64,000 nucleotides of DNA. It comes from Ehretia macrophylla (Eukaryota; Streptophyta; Magnoliopsida; Boraginales; Ehretiaceae). The notes beneath the pieces are model-generated. The model saw nothing but the letters and a program-made list of their open reading frames with translations. It searched no databases and was not told the origin of the DNA. Position numbers and translations under genes: made by a program. Below are positions 37,189 through 48,391 of the stretch, in pieces (within the stretch, counting starts at the first letter, position 1; every line of letters begins with the position of its first letter). The stretch covers positions 30,467,498-30,531,497 of the forward strand of contig CM075767.1 of NCBI GenBank assembly GCA_037974665.1, in the 5' to 3' direction.

Positions 37189-37307
37189 GGGTGTGATCAT
37201 ACCACCACCAATGCACCGGATCCCATTAGAAGTACGAAGTTAAGCGTGCTTGGGCGAGAGTAGTACTAGGATGGGTGACGCCCTATGAAGTCCTCGTTTT
37301 GCACCCC
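37189..37307 (+). rRNA. 5S rRNA: 5S rRNA gene, copy 51
   Basis: Carries C6T, G17C, T21C, C39T, C44G, C46A, C92G, G97A, G98T and G110T. The 3' half follows copy 49. C6T and T21C, with the upstream CTCCAGGCTGGGATTG word, follow copy 54, so it looks mosaic. Confidence 0.87.
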
Positions 37308-37864
37308 CCTTTTCAATTTTTTTCCTCCGGTTAGGGTTGCCAAGATACTTTATCCACCACATTTCTATTATCGAATACCACGGCACCTTGGGAAAGACAA
37401 CTTCGCTTCACGTGGAGGCTGGGCCAGCAAACCGAGGGCGTAGGGCTTGTGACCAAGTCTCCTTCGCTCCGGTGTCCATAACTTTTGATCCGTAAGGAGT
37501 TACGCGGCGGAAAGCATACCATTGGAAAGCACTCCGAGAGCTCTACGACGGGGGTATCTAGCTTGCTCGCAGTGCCCTTTTTGGAGACCAAAATTGAACA
37601 TTTTCATCAGTTTCGGTCCACTCTTCTAATTTTGCTCTGTTTTTCTGTCCCAGATCGTACATCGTGAGCTGTTAAAAAGACGACAACCTTACTCGCCGGA
37701 CATTAGTGGGCCCTACAATGCGTCAATATTTCGTCTTGCGAGGATGCTGGGTTGTTGAAGAAGATGGGTTGTCGTTAAGCCCATTGGGCCTTCTGAATAG
37801 GCCATCTCTCTAGGCTAGGACTGTGAACCGTTAACACATAAAGGAATTGTGCCCTCTACATGAC

Positions 37865-37983
37865 GGGTGCAATCATACCAGTACTAATGCACCGGATCCC
37901 ATCCGAACTCCGAAGTTAAGCGTGCTTGGGCGAGAGTAGTACTATGATGGGTGACCCCCTGCGAAGTCCTCGTGTTACAACCC
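37865..37983 (+). rRNA. 5S rRNA: 5S rRNA gene, copy 52
   Basis: Carries G7A, C18T, A40C, G81T, G98C, G113A and C116A. Two-unit partner of copy 50. Confidence 0.88.
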
Positions 37984-38542
37984 CCTTGTCAATTTTTTTT
38001 GCTCCGGTTAGGGTTGCCCATATACTTTATCCATGACATTTCTATTATCGAATCCCACGGCATCTTGGGCAAGACAACTTCACTTCACGTAGTGGCTGGG
38101 CCAGCAAACCGAGGGCGTAGGGCTTGTGACTAGGTCTCATTCGCTCCGTTGCCCATAAGTTTTGATCCGTAAGGAGTTACGCTGCGCACAGCATACCATT
38201 GCAAAGCACTCCGAGAGCTCTACAACGTAGGCAGCCAGCTTGTTCTCTTTACTCTTTTTTGGAGCACAAAATCGAACGTTTTCATCAAAATCGGGCCACT
38301 TTTCTTTTTTAGCTCTATTTTTCTATCCCGGATCGTACGTCGTGAGCTGTTAAAAGGACGACAACCTTACTCGCGGGACATTAGAGGGCCCTACAATGAG
38401 TCAATATCACGTCTTGCGAGGATGCTGCGTTGTTGAAGCGGATGGGTTGTTGTTAAGCCCATTGGGCCTCCTAAATGGGTCATCTCTCTAGGCTAGGACT
38501 GTGAACCGTTAACACATAAAGGAATTGTGCCGTCGACACGAC

Positions 38543-38661
38543 GAGTGCGATCATACCAGCACTAATGCACCGGATCTCATCAGAACTCTGAAGTTAAGTG
38601 TGCTTGGGTGAGAGTAATACTAGGATGGGTGACCCCCTTGGAAGTCCTCGTGTTGCACCCC
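38543..38661 (+). rRNA. 5S rRNA: 5S rRNA gene, copy 53
   Basis: Carries G2A, C35T, C47T, C57T, C67T, G75A and G97T. Three CpG sites are lost through C-to-T. Confidence 0.88.
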
Positions 38662-39218
38662 CCCTTTCAATTTTTTTTCCTCCGGTTAGGGTTGCCAAGA
38701 TACTTTATCCACCACATTTCTATTATCGAATCCCACGGCACCTTGGGCAAGACAACTTCGCTTCACGTGGAGGCTGGGCCGTAAACCGAGGCAGTAGGGC
38801 TTGTGACCAGGTCCCCGTCGCTTCAGTGGCCATAACTTTTGATCCGTAAGGAGTTACACAGCGTACAGCATACCGTTGCAAAGCTCTATGAGAGCTCTAC
38901 GACAGGGGCAGCTAGCTTGCTCGTTGTGCCCTTTTTGGATCTCAAAATTGAACGTTTTCAATAGTTTCGGAACACTTTTCTAAGTTTGCTCTGTGTTTTC
39001 GTCCCAGATCGTACGTCGTGAGCTGTTAAAAGGATGACAACCTTACTCGCGACACATTAGAGGGCCTTACAACGCGTCGATATCTAGTCTTGCGAGGATG
39101 CTGGGATGTTGAAGTGGATGGGTTGTCGTTAAGCCCATTGGGCCTTCTGAATGGGCCATCTCTCCAGGCTGGGATTGTGAACCGTTAACACATAAAGGAA
39201 TTGTGCCCTCAACATGAC

Positions 39219-39337
39219 GGGTGTGATCATACCAGCACCAATGCACTGGATCCCATCAGAACTTCGAAGTGAAGCGTGCTTGGGCGAGAGTAGTACTAGG
39301 ATGGGTGACCCCCTGGGAAGTCCTTGTGTTGCACCCC
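39219..39337 (+). rRNA. 5S rRNA: 5S rRNA gene, copy 54
   Basis: Carries C6T, T21C, C29T, C46T, T53G and C107T. Its spacer begins with a 24-bp tandem duplication, making the unit 701 bp. Confidence 0.89.
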
Positions 39338-39361
39338 CCATTTCAATTTTTTTTTCTCCGG

Positions 39362-39409
39362 TTAGGGTTGCCAAGATACTTTCGATTAGGGTTGCCAAGA
39401 TACTTTATC
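39362..39409 (+). repeat. 24-bp tandem duplication in the 5S spacer
   Basis: The segment TTAGGGTTGCCAAGATACTT, present once per normal spacer, occurs here twice, at offset 24 bp. This accounts exactly for the 701-bp spacing between genes 54 and 55. Confidence 0.92.
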
Positions 39410-39919
39410 CACCACATTTCTACTATCGAATCCCACAGAACCTTGGGCAAGACAACTTCACTTCACATGGAGGCTGGGCCCGCAAACCGAGGGCGTTGGG
39501 CTTATGACCAGGTCTCTATCGCTCCGGTTCCCATAACTTTTGATCTGTAAGGAGTTACGTGGCGCACTGAATACCATTGGAAAGCTCTCTGAGAGCTCTA
39601 CGACAGGGGCAGCTAGCATGCTTTCCGTGCCCTTTTTGGAACCCAAAATCGAACGTTTTCATCAGTTTCGGGCCATTTTTCTGGTTTTGCTATGTTTTTC
39701 CGTCCCGGATCGTATGTCGTGAGCTGTTAAAAGGAAGAAAACCTTACTCGTCGGACATTAGAGGACCCTATAACGCGTCAATATCTCGTCTTACGAGGAT
39801 GCTGGGTTGTTGAAGCGGATGGGTTGTCGTTAAGCCCATTTGGCCTTCTGAATGGGCCATCTCTCTACGCTGGCACTGTGAACCGTTAGCACATAAAGGA
39901 ATTGTGCCCTCAACATGAC

Positions 39920-40038
39920 GGGTACGATCATACTAGCACTAATGCACCGGATCCCATCAGAACTCCGAAGTTAAGCGTGCTTGGGCGAGAGTAGTACTAG
40001 GATGTGTGACCCCCTGGGAAGTCCTCGTGTTGCACCCC
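39920..40038 (+). rRNA. 5S rRNA: 5S rRNA gene, copy 55
   Basis: Carries G5A, C15T and G86T. G86T lies in box C. Confidence 0.92.
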
Positions 40039-40596
40039 CTTTTTAAATTTTTTTTCCTCCGGTTAGGGTTGCCAAGATACTTTATCCACCACATTTCTAT
40101 TATCGAATCCCACGGCACCTTAGGCAAGACAACATCGCTTCACGTGGAGGCTGGGCCTGCAAACTGAGGGCGTAAGGCTTGTGACCAGGTCTCCGTTGCT
40201 CCGGTGCCCATAACTTTTGATTTGTAAGGAGTTACGCGATGCACAGCATAACGTTGGAAAGCTCTCCGAGAGCTCTACGACGAGGGCAGCTAGCTTGTTC
40301 GGCGTACCTTTTTTAGAGCCCAAAATCTAACGATTTCGTCAGTTTTGGGCCACTTTTCTACTTTTGCTCTGTTTTTCTATCTCGGATCGTACGTCGTGAG
40401 CTATTAAAAGGACGACAAGCTTACTCGTGGGACATTAGAGGACCCTACAATGTGTCGATATCTAGTCTTGCGAGGATGCTGGGTTTTTGAAGCGGATGGG
40501 TTGTTGTTAAGCCCATTGGGCCTTCTGAATGGGCCATCTCTCTAGGCTGGGACTGTGAACCGTTAACACATAAAGGAATTGTGCCCTCAACATGAT

Positions 40597-40715
40597 GGGT
40601 GCGATCATACCAGCACTAATGCACCGAATCCCATCAGAAATCTGAAGTTAAACGTGCTTGGGCGAGAGTAGTACTAGGAAGGGTGACCCCTTGGGAAGTC
40701 CTCGTGTCGCACCCC
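40597..40715 (+). rRNA. 5S rRNA: 5S rRNA gene, copy 56
   Basis: Carries G31A, C44A, C47T, G56A, T84A, C95T and T112C. The following spacer is abnormal (965 bp to the next gene). Confidence 0.88.
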
Positions 40716-40930
40716 CCTTTTCAATTTTTTTTGCTCTGGTTAGGGTTGCCAAGATACTTTAGCCACCACATTTCTTTTATCGAATCCCACGGCACCTTGG
40801 GCAAGACAACTTCGCTTCACGAAGAGGCTGGGCCCGCAAACCGAGGGCGTAGGGCTTATGACCAAGTCTCCGTCGCTCCGGTGCCCATAACTTTTGATCC
40901 GCAAGGAGTTACGCGGCGCACAGCATACCA

Positions 40931-41510
40931 TTGGAAAGCTCTCCGAGAGATCTACGACAGGGGCAGCGAGCTTGCTTGCCGTGCCCTTTTTCGAGCCAAA
41001 ATCTAACGTTTTCATTAGTTTTGGGACATTTTTCTTGTTTTGCTCCGTTTTTCCGTCCCGAATCGTCCGTCGTGAGCAGTTAAAAGGACGACGACCTTAC
41101 TCGTCGGACATTAGAGAACCCTACAACGCGTCGATATCTCGTCTTGCGAGGATGCTGGGTTGTTGAAGCGGATGGGTTGTCATTAAGCCCATTGGGCCTT
41201 CTGAATGGGCCATCCTGTTGGAAAGCTCTCCGAGAGCCCTGTGACGGGGGCAGCTAGCTTGCTCTCTGTGCCCATTTTTGGAGCCCAAAATTGAACATTT
41301 TCATTAGTTTCGGGCCACTTTTCCGGTTTAGCCCTGTTTTTTCGTCACGGATCGTACGTCGTGAGCTGTTAAAAGGACGACAACCGTACTCGCTGGACAT
41401 TAGAGGGCCCTACAACGCGTCGATATCACGTCTTGCGAGGATGCTGCGTTGTTGAATCGGATGGATTGTTTTTAAGCCCATTGGGCCTTCTGAATGGGCC
41501 ATCTCTCTAG
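40931..41510 (+). repeat. Gene-less duplicated spacer segment (about 288 bp extra)
   Basis: The spacer after copy 56 reads normally to GGGCCATC at about 41,214, just short of the next promoter. It then jumps back to TTGGAAAGCTC, which already occurred at 40,931. The promoter, the 5S gene and the first part of a spacer are missing at the junction, and about 288 bp of spacer is present twice. This fits unequal exchange between units out of register. Confidence 0.88.
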
Positions 41511-41561
41511 GCTGGGAGTGTGAACCGTTAACACATAAAGGAATTGTGCCCTCGACATGAC

Positions 41562-41680
41562 GGGTGCGATCATACCAGCACTAATGGACCGGATCCCGTC
41601 AGAACTCCGAAGTTAAACGTGCTTGGGCGAGAGTAGTACTAGGATGGGTGACCCCCTGGGAAGTCCTCGGGTTGTACTCC
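41562..41680 (+). rRNA. 5S rRNA: 5S rRNA gene, copy 57
   Basis: Carries C26G, A37G, G56A, T109G, C114T and C117T. The 3' strand of the terminal helix is weakened. Confidence 0.89.
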
Positions 41681-42237
41681 TCTTTCAATTTTTCTTCCTT
41701 CGGTTAGGGTTGCCAAGATACTTTATCCACTACATTTCTATTATCGAATCCCACGGCACCTTGGGCAAGACAACTTCGCTTCACTTGGAGGCTTGGCCCG
41801 CAAACCGAGGGCGTAGGGCTTGTAACCAGGTCTCCGTCTCTCCGGTGCCCATAACTTTTGATCCGTAAGGAGTTACGCGGCGCACAACATACCGTTGGAA
41901 AGCTCTCAGAGAGCTCTACGACGGGGCCAGCTAGCTTGCTTGCTGTGCCCTTTTTCGAGCCCAAAATTAAACATTTTAATCAGTTTTGGGCTACTTTTCT
42001 CATTTTGCTATGTTTTTTCGTCCCGGATCATACGTCGTGAGCTGTTAAAAGGACGACAACCTTACTCGTGGGACATTAGAGGGCCCTACAATGCGTCGAT
42101 ATCTCATCTTACGAGGATGCTAGGTTGTTGAAGCGGATGGGTTGTCGTTAAACCCATTTGGCATTCTGAATAGGCCATCTCTCTAGGCTGGGACTGTGAA
42201 CCGTTAACACATAAAGGAATTGTGCCCTCAACGTGAC

Positions 42238-42356
42238 GGGTGCGATCATAAAAGCACTAATGCACCGGATCCCATCAGAACTCCGAAGTTAAGCTTGCTT
42301 GGGCGAGAGTAGTACGAGGATGGGTGACCCCTTGGGAAGTCCTCGTGTTACACCCT
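42238..42356 (+). rRNA. 5S rRNA: 5S rRNA gene, copy 58
   Basis: Carries C14A, C15A, G58T, T79G, C95T, G113A and C119T. C14A and C15A are shared with copy 60. The spacer has one duplication and one deletion. Confidence 0.88.
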
Positions 42357-42634
42357 CATTTTCAAATTTTTTTGCTCCGATTAGGGTTGCCAAGATACTT
42401 TATCCACCACATTTCTATTATCAAATCCCACGGCACCTTGCGCGAGACAAATTCGTTTCACGTGGAGGCTGGGCCGGCAAACCGAGGGCGTAGGGCATGT
42501 GACCAGGTCTTCTTCGCTCCGGTGCCCATAACTTTTGATCCGCAAGGAGTTACGCGACGCAAAGCATACCGTTGCAAAGCTCTTCGAGAGCTCTACAACG
42601 GGGGCAGCCAGCTTGCTCGCTGTGTCCTTTTTTG

Positions 42635-42732
42635 GAGTCCAAAATCGAACGTTATCATAAGTTTCGGGACACTTTTCTTTTTCGAGCCCAAAATCGAACA
42701 TTTTCATCAGTTTCGGGCCACTTTTCTAATAT
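42635..42732 (+). repeat. 49-bp tandem duplication in spacer of unit 58
   Basis: The GAG(T/C)CCAAAATCGAAC segment begins at 42,635 and again at 42,684. The same duplication occurs in unit 60 (43,942 and 43,991), which marks the two units as relatives separated by one normal unit. Confidence 0.88.
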
Positions 42733-42799
42733 TGCTCTGTTTTTCCGTCCCAGATCGTACGTCGTGTGCTCTTAAAAGGACGACAAACTTACTCGCGGG

Positions 42800-42825
42800 A
42801 CATTAGAGGGCCCTAGGCTGGGAGT
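42800..42825 (+). other. About 96-bp deletion junction in spacer of unit 58
   Basis: GAGGGCCCTA runs straight into GGCTGGGAGTG, omitting the conserved stretch from ACGCGTCGATATC to the TCTCT word. It explains the short 630-bp spacing. The ATAAAG promoter element downstream is kept. Confidence 0.85.
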
Positions 42826-42867
42826 GTGAACCGTTAGCACATAAAGGAATTGTGCCCTCAACATGAC

Positions 42868-42986
42868 GGGTACGATCATACCAGCACTAATGCACCGGAT
42901 CCCATCAGAACTCCAAAGTTAAGCGTGCTTGGGCGAGAGTAGTACTAGCATGGGTGACCCCCTGGGAAGTCCTCCTGTTGCACCGC
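42868..42986 (+). rRNA. 5S rRNA: 5S rRNA gene, copy 59
   Basis: Carries G5A, G48A, G82C, G108C and C118G. Confidence 0.91.
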
Positions 42987-43544
42987 CCTTTTTGATTTTT
43001 TTTCCTTCGGTTAGGGTTGCCAAGATACTTTATCCACCACATTTCTATTATCGAATCCCACGGCACCTTGGGCAAGACAACTTTGCTTCACGTGGAGGCT
43101 GGGCCCGCAAACCGAGGGCGTAGGGCTTGTGACTAGGTCTCCGTCGCTCCGATGCCCATAACTTTTGATCCGTAAGGATTTACGCGGCACACAGCATACC
43201 GTTGCAAAGCTCTCCGAGAGCTCTACGATGGTGGCAGCGAGCTTGCTCGTTGTGCCCTTTTTGGAGCCCAAAATTGAACGTTTTCATCAGTTTCGGGCCA
43301 CTTTTCTACTTTATCTCTGTTTTTCCCTCCCTGATCGTGCGTCGTGAGCTGTTAAAAGGACGACAACCTTACTCGCGGGACATTAGAAGGCCCTACAACG
43401 CGTCGATATCTCATCTTGCGAGGATGCTGGGTTGTTGAAGCGGATGGGTTGTCTTTAAAGCCATTGGGGCTTCTGAATCGGCCATCTCTCTAGGCTGGGA
43501 CTATGAACCGTTAACACATAAAGGAATTGTGACCTCAACATGAC

Positions 43545-43663
43545 GGGTGCGATCATAAAAGCACTAATGCACCGGATCCCATCAGAACTCCGAAGTTAAG
43601 CGTGCTTGGGCGAGAGTAGTACTAGGATGTATGACCCCCTGGGAAGTCCTCGTGTTGTACCAC
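43545..43663 (+). rRNA. 5S rRNA: 5S rRNA gene, copy 60
   Basis: Carries C14A, C15A, G86T, G87A, C114T and C118A. Box C is altered. Shares the 5' changes and the spacer duplication with copy 58. Confidence 0.89.
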
Positions 43664-43941
43664 CATTTTCCATTTTTTTTGCTCCGGTTAGGGTTGCCAA
43701 GATACTTTATCCACCACATTTCTATTATCGAATCCCACGGCACCTTGCGGAAGACAACTTCGTTTCACGTGGAGGCTGGGCAAGCAAACCGAGGGCGTAA
43801 GGTTTGTGCCCAGGTCTCCATCGCTCCGGTGCCCATAAATTTTGATCCGTAAGGAGTTACACGGCGCACAGCATACCGTTCCAAAGCTCTCCGAGAGCTC
43901 TACAACGTGGGCAGCCAGCTTGCTCGCTGTGTCCTTTTTTG

Positions 43942-44040
43942 GAGCCCAAAATCGAACGTTTTCATAAGTTTTGGGCCACTTTTCTTTTTCGATCCCAAAA
44001 TTGACCATTTTCATCAGTTTCGGGCCACTTTTCTAATATT
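43942..44040 (+). repeat. 49-bp tandem duplication in spacer of unit 60
   Basis: This is the same duplicated GA(G/T)CCCAAAAT segment as in unit 58, here at 43,942 and 43,991. It makes the unit about 727 bp long. Confidence 0.87.
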
Positions 44041-44271
44041 GCTATGTTTTTCCGTCCCGGATCGTGGGTCGTGTGCTGTTAAAAGGACGACAAACTTAAT
44101 CGCGTGACATTAGAGGGCCCTACTGCGTGTCGATATCGCGTCTTGCGAGGATGCTGGGTTGTTGAAGCGGATGGGTTATCGTTAAGCCCATTGGGCCTTT
44201 TGAATGGGCCATCTCTCTAGGCTGGGATTGTGAACCGTTAACACATAAAGGAATTGTGCCCTCAACATGAT

Positions 44272-44390
44272 GGGTGCGATCATAACATCACTAATGCATC
44301 GGATCCCATTAGAACTCCGAAGTTAAGCGTGCTTGGGCGAGAGTAGTACTAGGATAGGTGACCCCCTGGGAAGTCATCGTGTTGCATCCC
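44272..44390 (+). rRNA. 5S rRNA: 5S rRNA gene, copy 61
   Basis: Carries C14A, G17T, C28T, C39T, G85A, C105A and C116T. The C at -1 is T. Confidence 0.88.
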
Positions 44391-44947
44391 CCTTTACAAT
44401 TTTTTTTCCTCCGGTTAGGGTTGCCAAGATACTTTATCCGTCACATTTCTATTATCGAATCCCACGGCACCTTGGGCAAGACAACTTCGCTTCACATGGA
44501 GGGTAGGCCCGCAAGCCGAGGGCGTAGGGCTTGTGACCAGGTCTCCGTTGCTCTGGTGCCCATATCTTTTGATCCGTAAAGAGTTACGTGGCGCACAGCA
44601 TACCGTTGGAAAGCTCTCTGAGAGCTCTACAATGGTGGCAGCTAGTTTGCTCGCTCCCCCTTTTTGGAGCCCAAAATCAAAAGTTTTCATCAGTTTCGGG
44701 CTACTTTTCTAATTTAGCTCTATTTTTCATTCCCGGATCGTACGTCGTGAGCTGTTAAAAGGACGACAACCTTACTCGCTGGACATTAGAGGACCCTACA
44801 ATGCGTAGATATCTCGGCTTGCGAGGATGCTGGGTTGTTGAAGCGGATGGGTTGTCGTTAAGCCCATTAGGCCTTCTGAATGGGCCATCTCTCTGGGCTG
44901 GGATTGTGAACCGTTAACACATAAAGGGATTGTGCCCCCAACATGAT

Positions 44948-45066
44948 GGGTGCGATCATACCAGCCCTAATGCACCAGATCCCATCAGAACACCGAAGTT
45001 AAGCGTGCTTGGGTGAGAGTAGTACTAGGATGGGTGACCCTCTGGGAAGTCCTCGTGTTGCACCCC
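44948..45066 (+). rRNA. 5S rRNA: 5S rRNA gene, copy 62
   Basis: Carries A19C, G30A, T45A, C67T and C94T. Confidence 0.9.
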
Positions 45067-45624
45067 CCTTTTCAATTTTTTTTCCTCCGGTTAAGATTGC
45101 CAAGATACTTTATCTACCACATTTCTAATATCGAATCCCACGGCACCTTGGGCAAGACAACTTCGCTTCACATGGAGGCTGGACCAGCAAACCGATGGCG
45201 TAGGGCTTGTGACCAAGTCTCATTCGCTCTGGTGACCATAACTTTTGATCCGTAAGGAGTTACGCGGCGTACAGCATACCGTTGGCAAGCTCTCTGAGAG
45301 CTCTACGAAGGGGGCAGCCAGCTTGCTCGCTGTACCCTTTGTTGGAGCCCAAAATTGAACGTTTTCATCAGTTTCGGGCCACTTCTCTTTTTTATCTCTG
45401 TTTTTCCTTCCCGGATCGTACGTCGTGAGTTGTTAAAAGGACTACAGCCATACTCGCAGGACATTAGAGGGCCCTACAATGCGTCATTATCTCGTCCTGC
45501 GAGGATGCCGGGTTGTTGAAGCTGATGTGTTATCGTTAAGCCTATTGGGCCTTCTAAATGCCCATCTCACTAGGCTGGGACTATGAACCGTTAACAAATA
45601 AAGGAATTGTGCCCTCAACATGAT

Positions 45625-45743
45625 ATATGCCATCATACTAGCACTAATGCACCGTATGCCATCAAAACTCCGAAGTTAAGCGTGCTTGGGCGAGAGTAGT
45701 ACTAGGATGGGTGACCCCCTGGGAAGTCCTCGTATTGTTCCCC
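45625..45743 (+). rRNA. 5S rRNA: 5S rRNA gene, copy 63 (diverged ends)
   Basis: Carries G1A, G2T, G3A, G7C, C15T, G31T, C34G, G41A, G110A, C114T and A115T. Both strands of the terminal helix are ruined while box A to box C is intact. Probable pseudogene. Confidence 0.85.
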
Positions 45744-46104
45744 CCTATTCAATTTCTTTTGCTCCGGTTAGGGTTGCCAAGATACTTTCTCCACTACATT
45801 TCTATTATCGAATCCCACGGCACTTGGTGCAAGACAACTTCGCTTCACGTGGAGGCTGGGCCAGCAAACCGACAGCGTAGGGCTTGTGACCAGGTCTCCT
45901 TCGCTCCGGTGCCCATAACTTTTGATCCGTAAGGAGTTACGCGGTGCATAGCATACCGTTGGAAAGCTCTCTGAGAGCTCTACGACGGGAGTAGCGAGCT
46001 TGCTCTCTGTGCCCTTTTTGGGGCCCAAAATCGAACATTTTCATCAGTTTCGGGGCACTTTTCTAATTTAGCTCTATTTTTGGGTCCCGGATCGTACATC
46101 ATGA

Positions 46105-46135
46105 GCTGTTAAAAGGATGACGATATCTCGTCTTC
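46105..46135 (+). other. About 40-bp deletion junction in spacer of unit 63
   Basis: AAAAGGATGA joins directly to CGATATCTCG at about 46,120. The conserved stretch with ACATTAGAGGGCCCTACAAC is missing. Spacing drops to 637 bp. Confidence 0.85.
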
Positions 46136-46261
46136 AGAGGATTCTGGGTTGTTAAAGCAGATGGGTTGTCGTTAAGCCCATTGGGCCTTCTGAATGGGCC
46201 ATCTCTCTATGCTGGGACTGTGAACCGTTAATACATAAAGGAATTGTGCTCTCAACATGAC

Positions 46262-46380
46262 GGGTGCAATCATACCAGCACTAATGCACTGGATCCCATC
46301 AGAACTCTGAAGTTAAGCGTGCTTGGGCGAGAGTAGTACTAGGATGGGTGACCCCCTGGAAAGTCCTCGTGTTGCACCAT
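46262..46380 (+). rRNA. 5S rRNA: 5S rRNA gene, copy 64
   Basis: Carries G7A, C29T, C47T, G99A, C118A and C119T. Confidence 0.9.
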
Positions 46381-46939
46381 CCTTTTCAATTTTTCTTCCT
46401 CCGGTTAGGGTTCCCAAGATACTTTATCCACTACATTTCTATTATCCAATCCCACAGCACCTTGTGCAAGACAAGTTCGCTTCACGTGGAGGCTAGCCCA
46501 ACAAACTGAGGGCGTAGGGCTTGTGACCAGGTCTTCTTCGCTCCGGTGCCCATAACGTTTGATGCGTAACGAGTTACGCGGCGCACAGCATACCGTTGGA
46601 AAGCTCTCCGAGAACTCTATGATGGGAGCAGAGTGCTCGCTCGCTATGCCCTTTTTTGGAGCCCAAAATGGAACGTTTTCATTAGTTTCGGGCCACTTTT
46701 CTTTATAAGCTTTGTTTTTCCGTCCCAGATCGTACGTCGTAAGCTGTTAAAAGGACGACAACCTTACTCGCAGGACATTGGAGGACCCTACAACGCGTCG
46801 ATGTCTCGTCTTGCGAGGATGTTGGGTTGTTGAAGCGGATGGGTTGTCGTTAAGCCCATTGGGCCTTCTGAATGGGCCATCTCTCTAGGCTAGGACTGTG
46901 AACCGTTAACACATAAAAGAATTGTGCCCTCAACATGAC

Positions 46940-47057
46940 GGGTGCGATCATACCAGCACTAATGTACCGGATCCATCAGAACTCCGAAGTTAAGCGTGCT
47001 TGGGCGAGAGTAGTACTAGGATGGGTGACCCCCAGGGAAGTCCTCGTGTTGCACCCA
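46940..47057 (+). rRNA. 5S rRNA: 5S rRNA gene, copy 65 (1-nt deletion)
   Basis: The copy is 118 nt: one C of C34-C36 is missing. It also has C26T, T96A and C119A. Confidence 0.89.
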
Positions 47058-47616
47058 CCTTTTCAATTTTTTTTTTTCCGGTTAGGGTTGCCAAGATACT
47101 TTATCCACCACATTTCTATTATCGAATCCCATGGCACCTTGGGCAAAACAACTTCGCTTCACGTGGAGGCTGGGCCAGCAAACCGAGGGCGTAGGTCTTG
47201 TGACCAGGTCTCCTTCGCTTCGGTGCCCATAACTTTTGATCCGTAAGGAGTTATGCGGCGCACAGCATACCGTTTGAAAGCTCTCCGAGAGCTCTACAAT
47301 GTGGGTAGCGAGCCTACTCGCTGCCCCCTTTTTTGGAGCCCAAAATCGAACATTTTCATCTGTTTCGGGCCACTTTTCTTTTTTAGCGCTGTTTTTCTGT
47401 CCCGGATCGTACGTCGTGAGCTGTTAAAAGGACGACAATCTTTCTCGCGGGACATTAAAGGGCCCTACAACGCTTTGATATCTCGTCTTGCGAGGATGCT
47501 GGGTTATTGAAGAGGATGGGTTGTCGTTAAGCCCATTGGGCCTTCTGAATGGGCCATCTCTCTAGACTGGGACTGCGAATCGTTAACACATAAAGGAATT
47601 GTGCCCTCAACATGAC

Positions 47617-47735
47617 GGGTGTGATCATACCAGCACTAATGCACCGGATCCCATCAGAACTCCGTAGATAAGCGTGCTTAGGCGAGAGTAGTACCAGGAT
47701 GGGTGACCACCTGGGAAGTCCTCGTGTTGCACCCA
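47617..47735 (+). rRNA. 5S rRNA: 5S rRNA gene, copy 66
   Basis: Carries C6T, A49T, T52A, G64A, T79C, C93A and C119A. Two changes lie in box A. Its spacer lacks about 21 bp near 48,013. Confidence 0.88.
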
Positions 47736-48272
47736 CCTTTTCAATTTTTTTTTCCTCCGGTTAGGGTTTCCAAGATACTTTATCCACTACATTTCTATTA
47801 TCGAATCCCACTGCACCTTGTGGAAGACAAGTTCGCTTCACGTGGCGGCTGGGCCAGCAAACCGAGGGCGTAGGGCTTGTGACTAGGTCTCCTTCGCTCC
47901 GGGGCCCATAACTTTTGATCCGTAAGGAGTTACGCGGCGCACAGCATACCGTTGGAAAGCTCTCTGACAGCTCTACAATACGAGCAGCGAGCCAGCTTGC
48001 TTTGCCCTTTTTTATCAGTTTCGGGCCACTTTTCATTTTTAGCTCCGTTTTTCCGTCCCGGATCGTACATCGTGGGTTGTTAAAAGGACGACAACCTTAC
48101 TCGCGGGACATTAGAGGGCCCTACAACAAGTCGATATCTCGTCTTGTGAGAATGCTGCGTTGTTGAAGCGGATGGGGTGTCGTCAAGCCCATTGGGCGTT
48201 CCGAATGGGCCATCTCTCTAGGCTGGGACTGTGAACCGTTAACATATAAAGGAATTGTGCCCTCAACATGAC

Positions 48273-48391
48273 GGGTGCTATCATACAAGCACTAATGCAC
48301 TGGATCCTATCAGAATTTCGAAATTAAGCGTGCTTGGGCGAGAGTAGTACTAGGATGGGTGACCCCCTGGGAAGTCCTCGTGTTGCACCCC
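48273..48391 (+). rRNA. 5S rRNA: 5S rRNA gene, copy 67
   Basis: Carries G7T, C15A, C29T, C36T, C44T, C46T and G51A. Mostly transitions. Confidence 0.88.

Larger units (their letters stand above)
35834..38542 (+). repeat. Two-unit higher-order repeat (about 1,355 bp x 2)
   Basis: Genes 49 and 51 share C92G, G98T and G110T. Genes 50 and 52 share G7A, C18T, G81T, G113A and C116A. The intervening spacers also match (for example GCGGCAGAAAGC/GCGGCGGAAAGC and GTATCTAGCTTGCTC). Confidence 0.85.
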
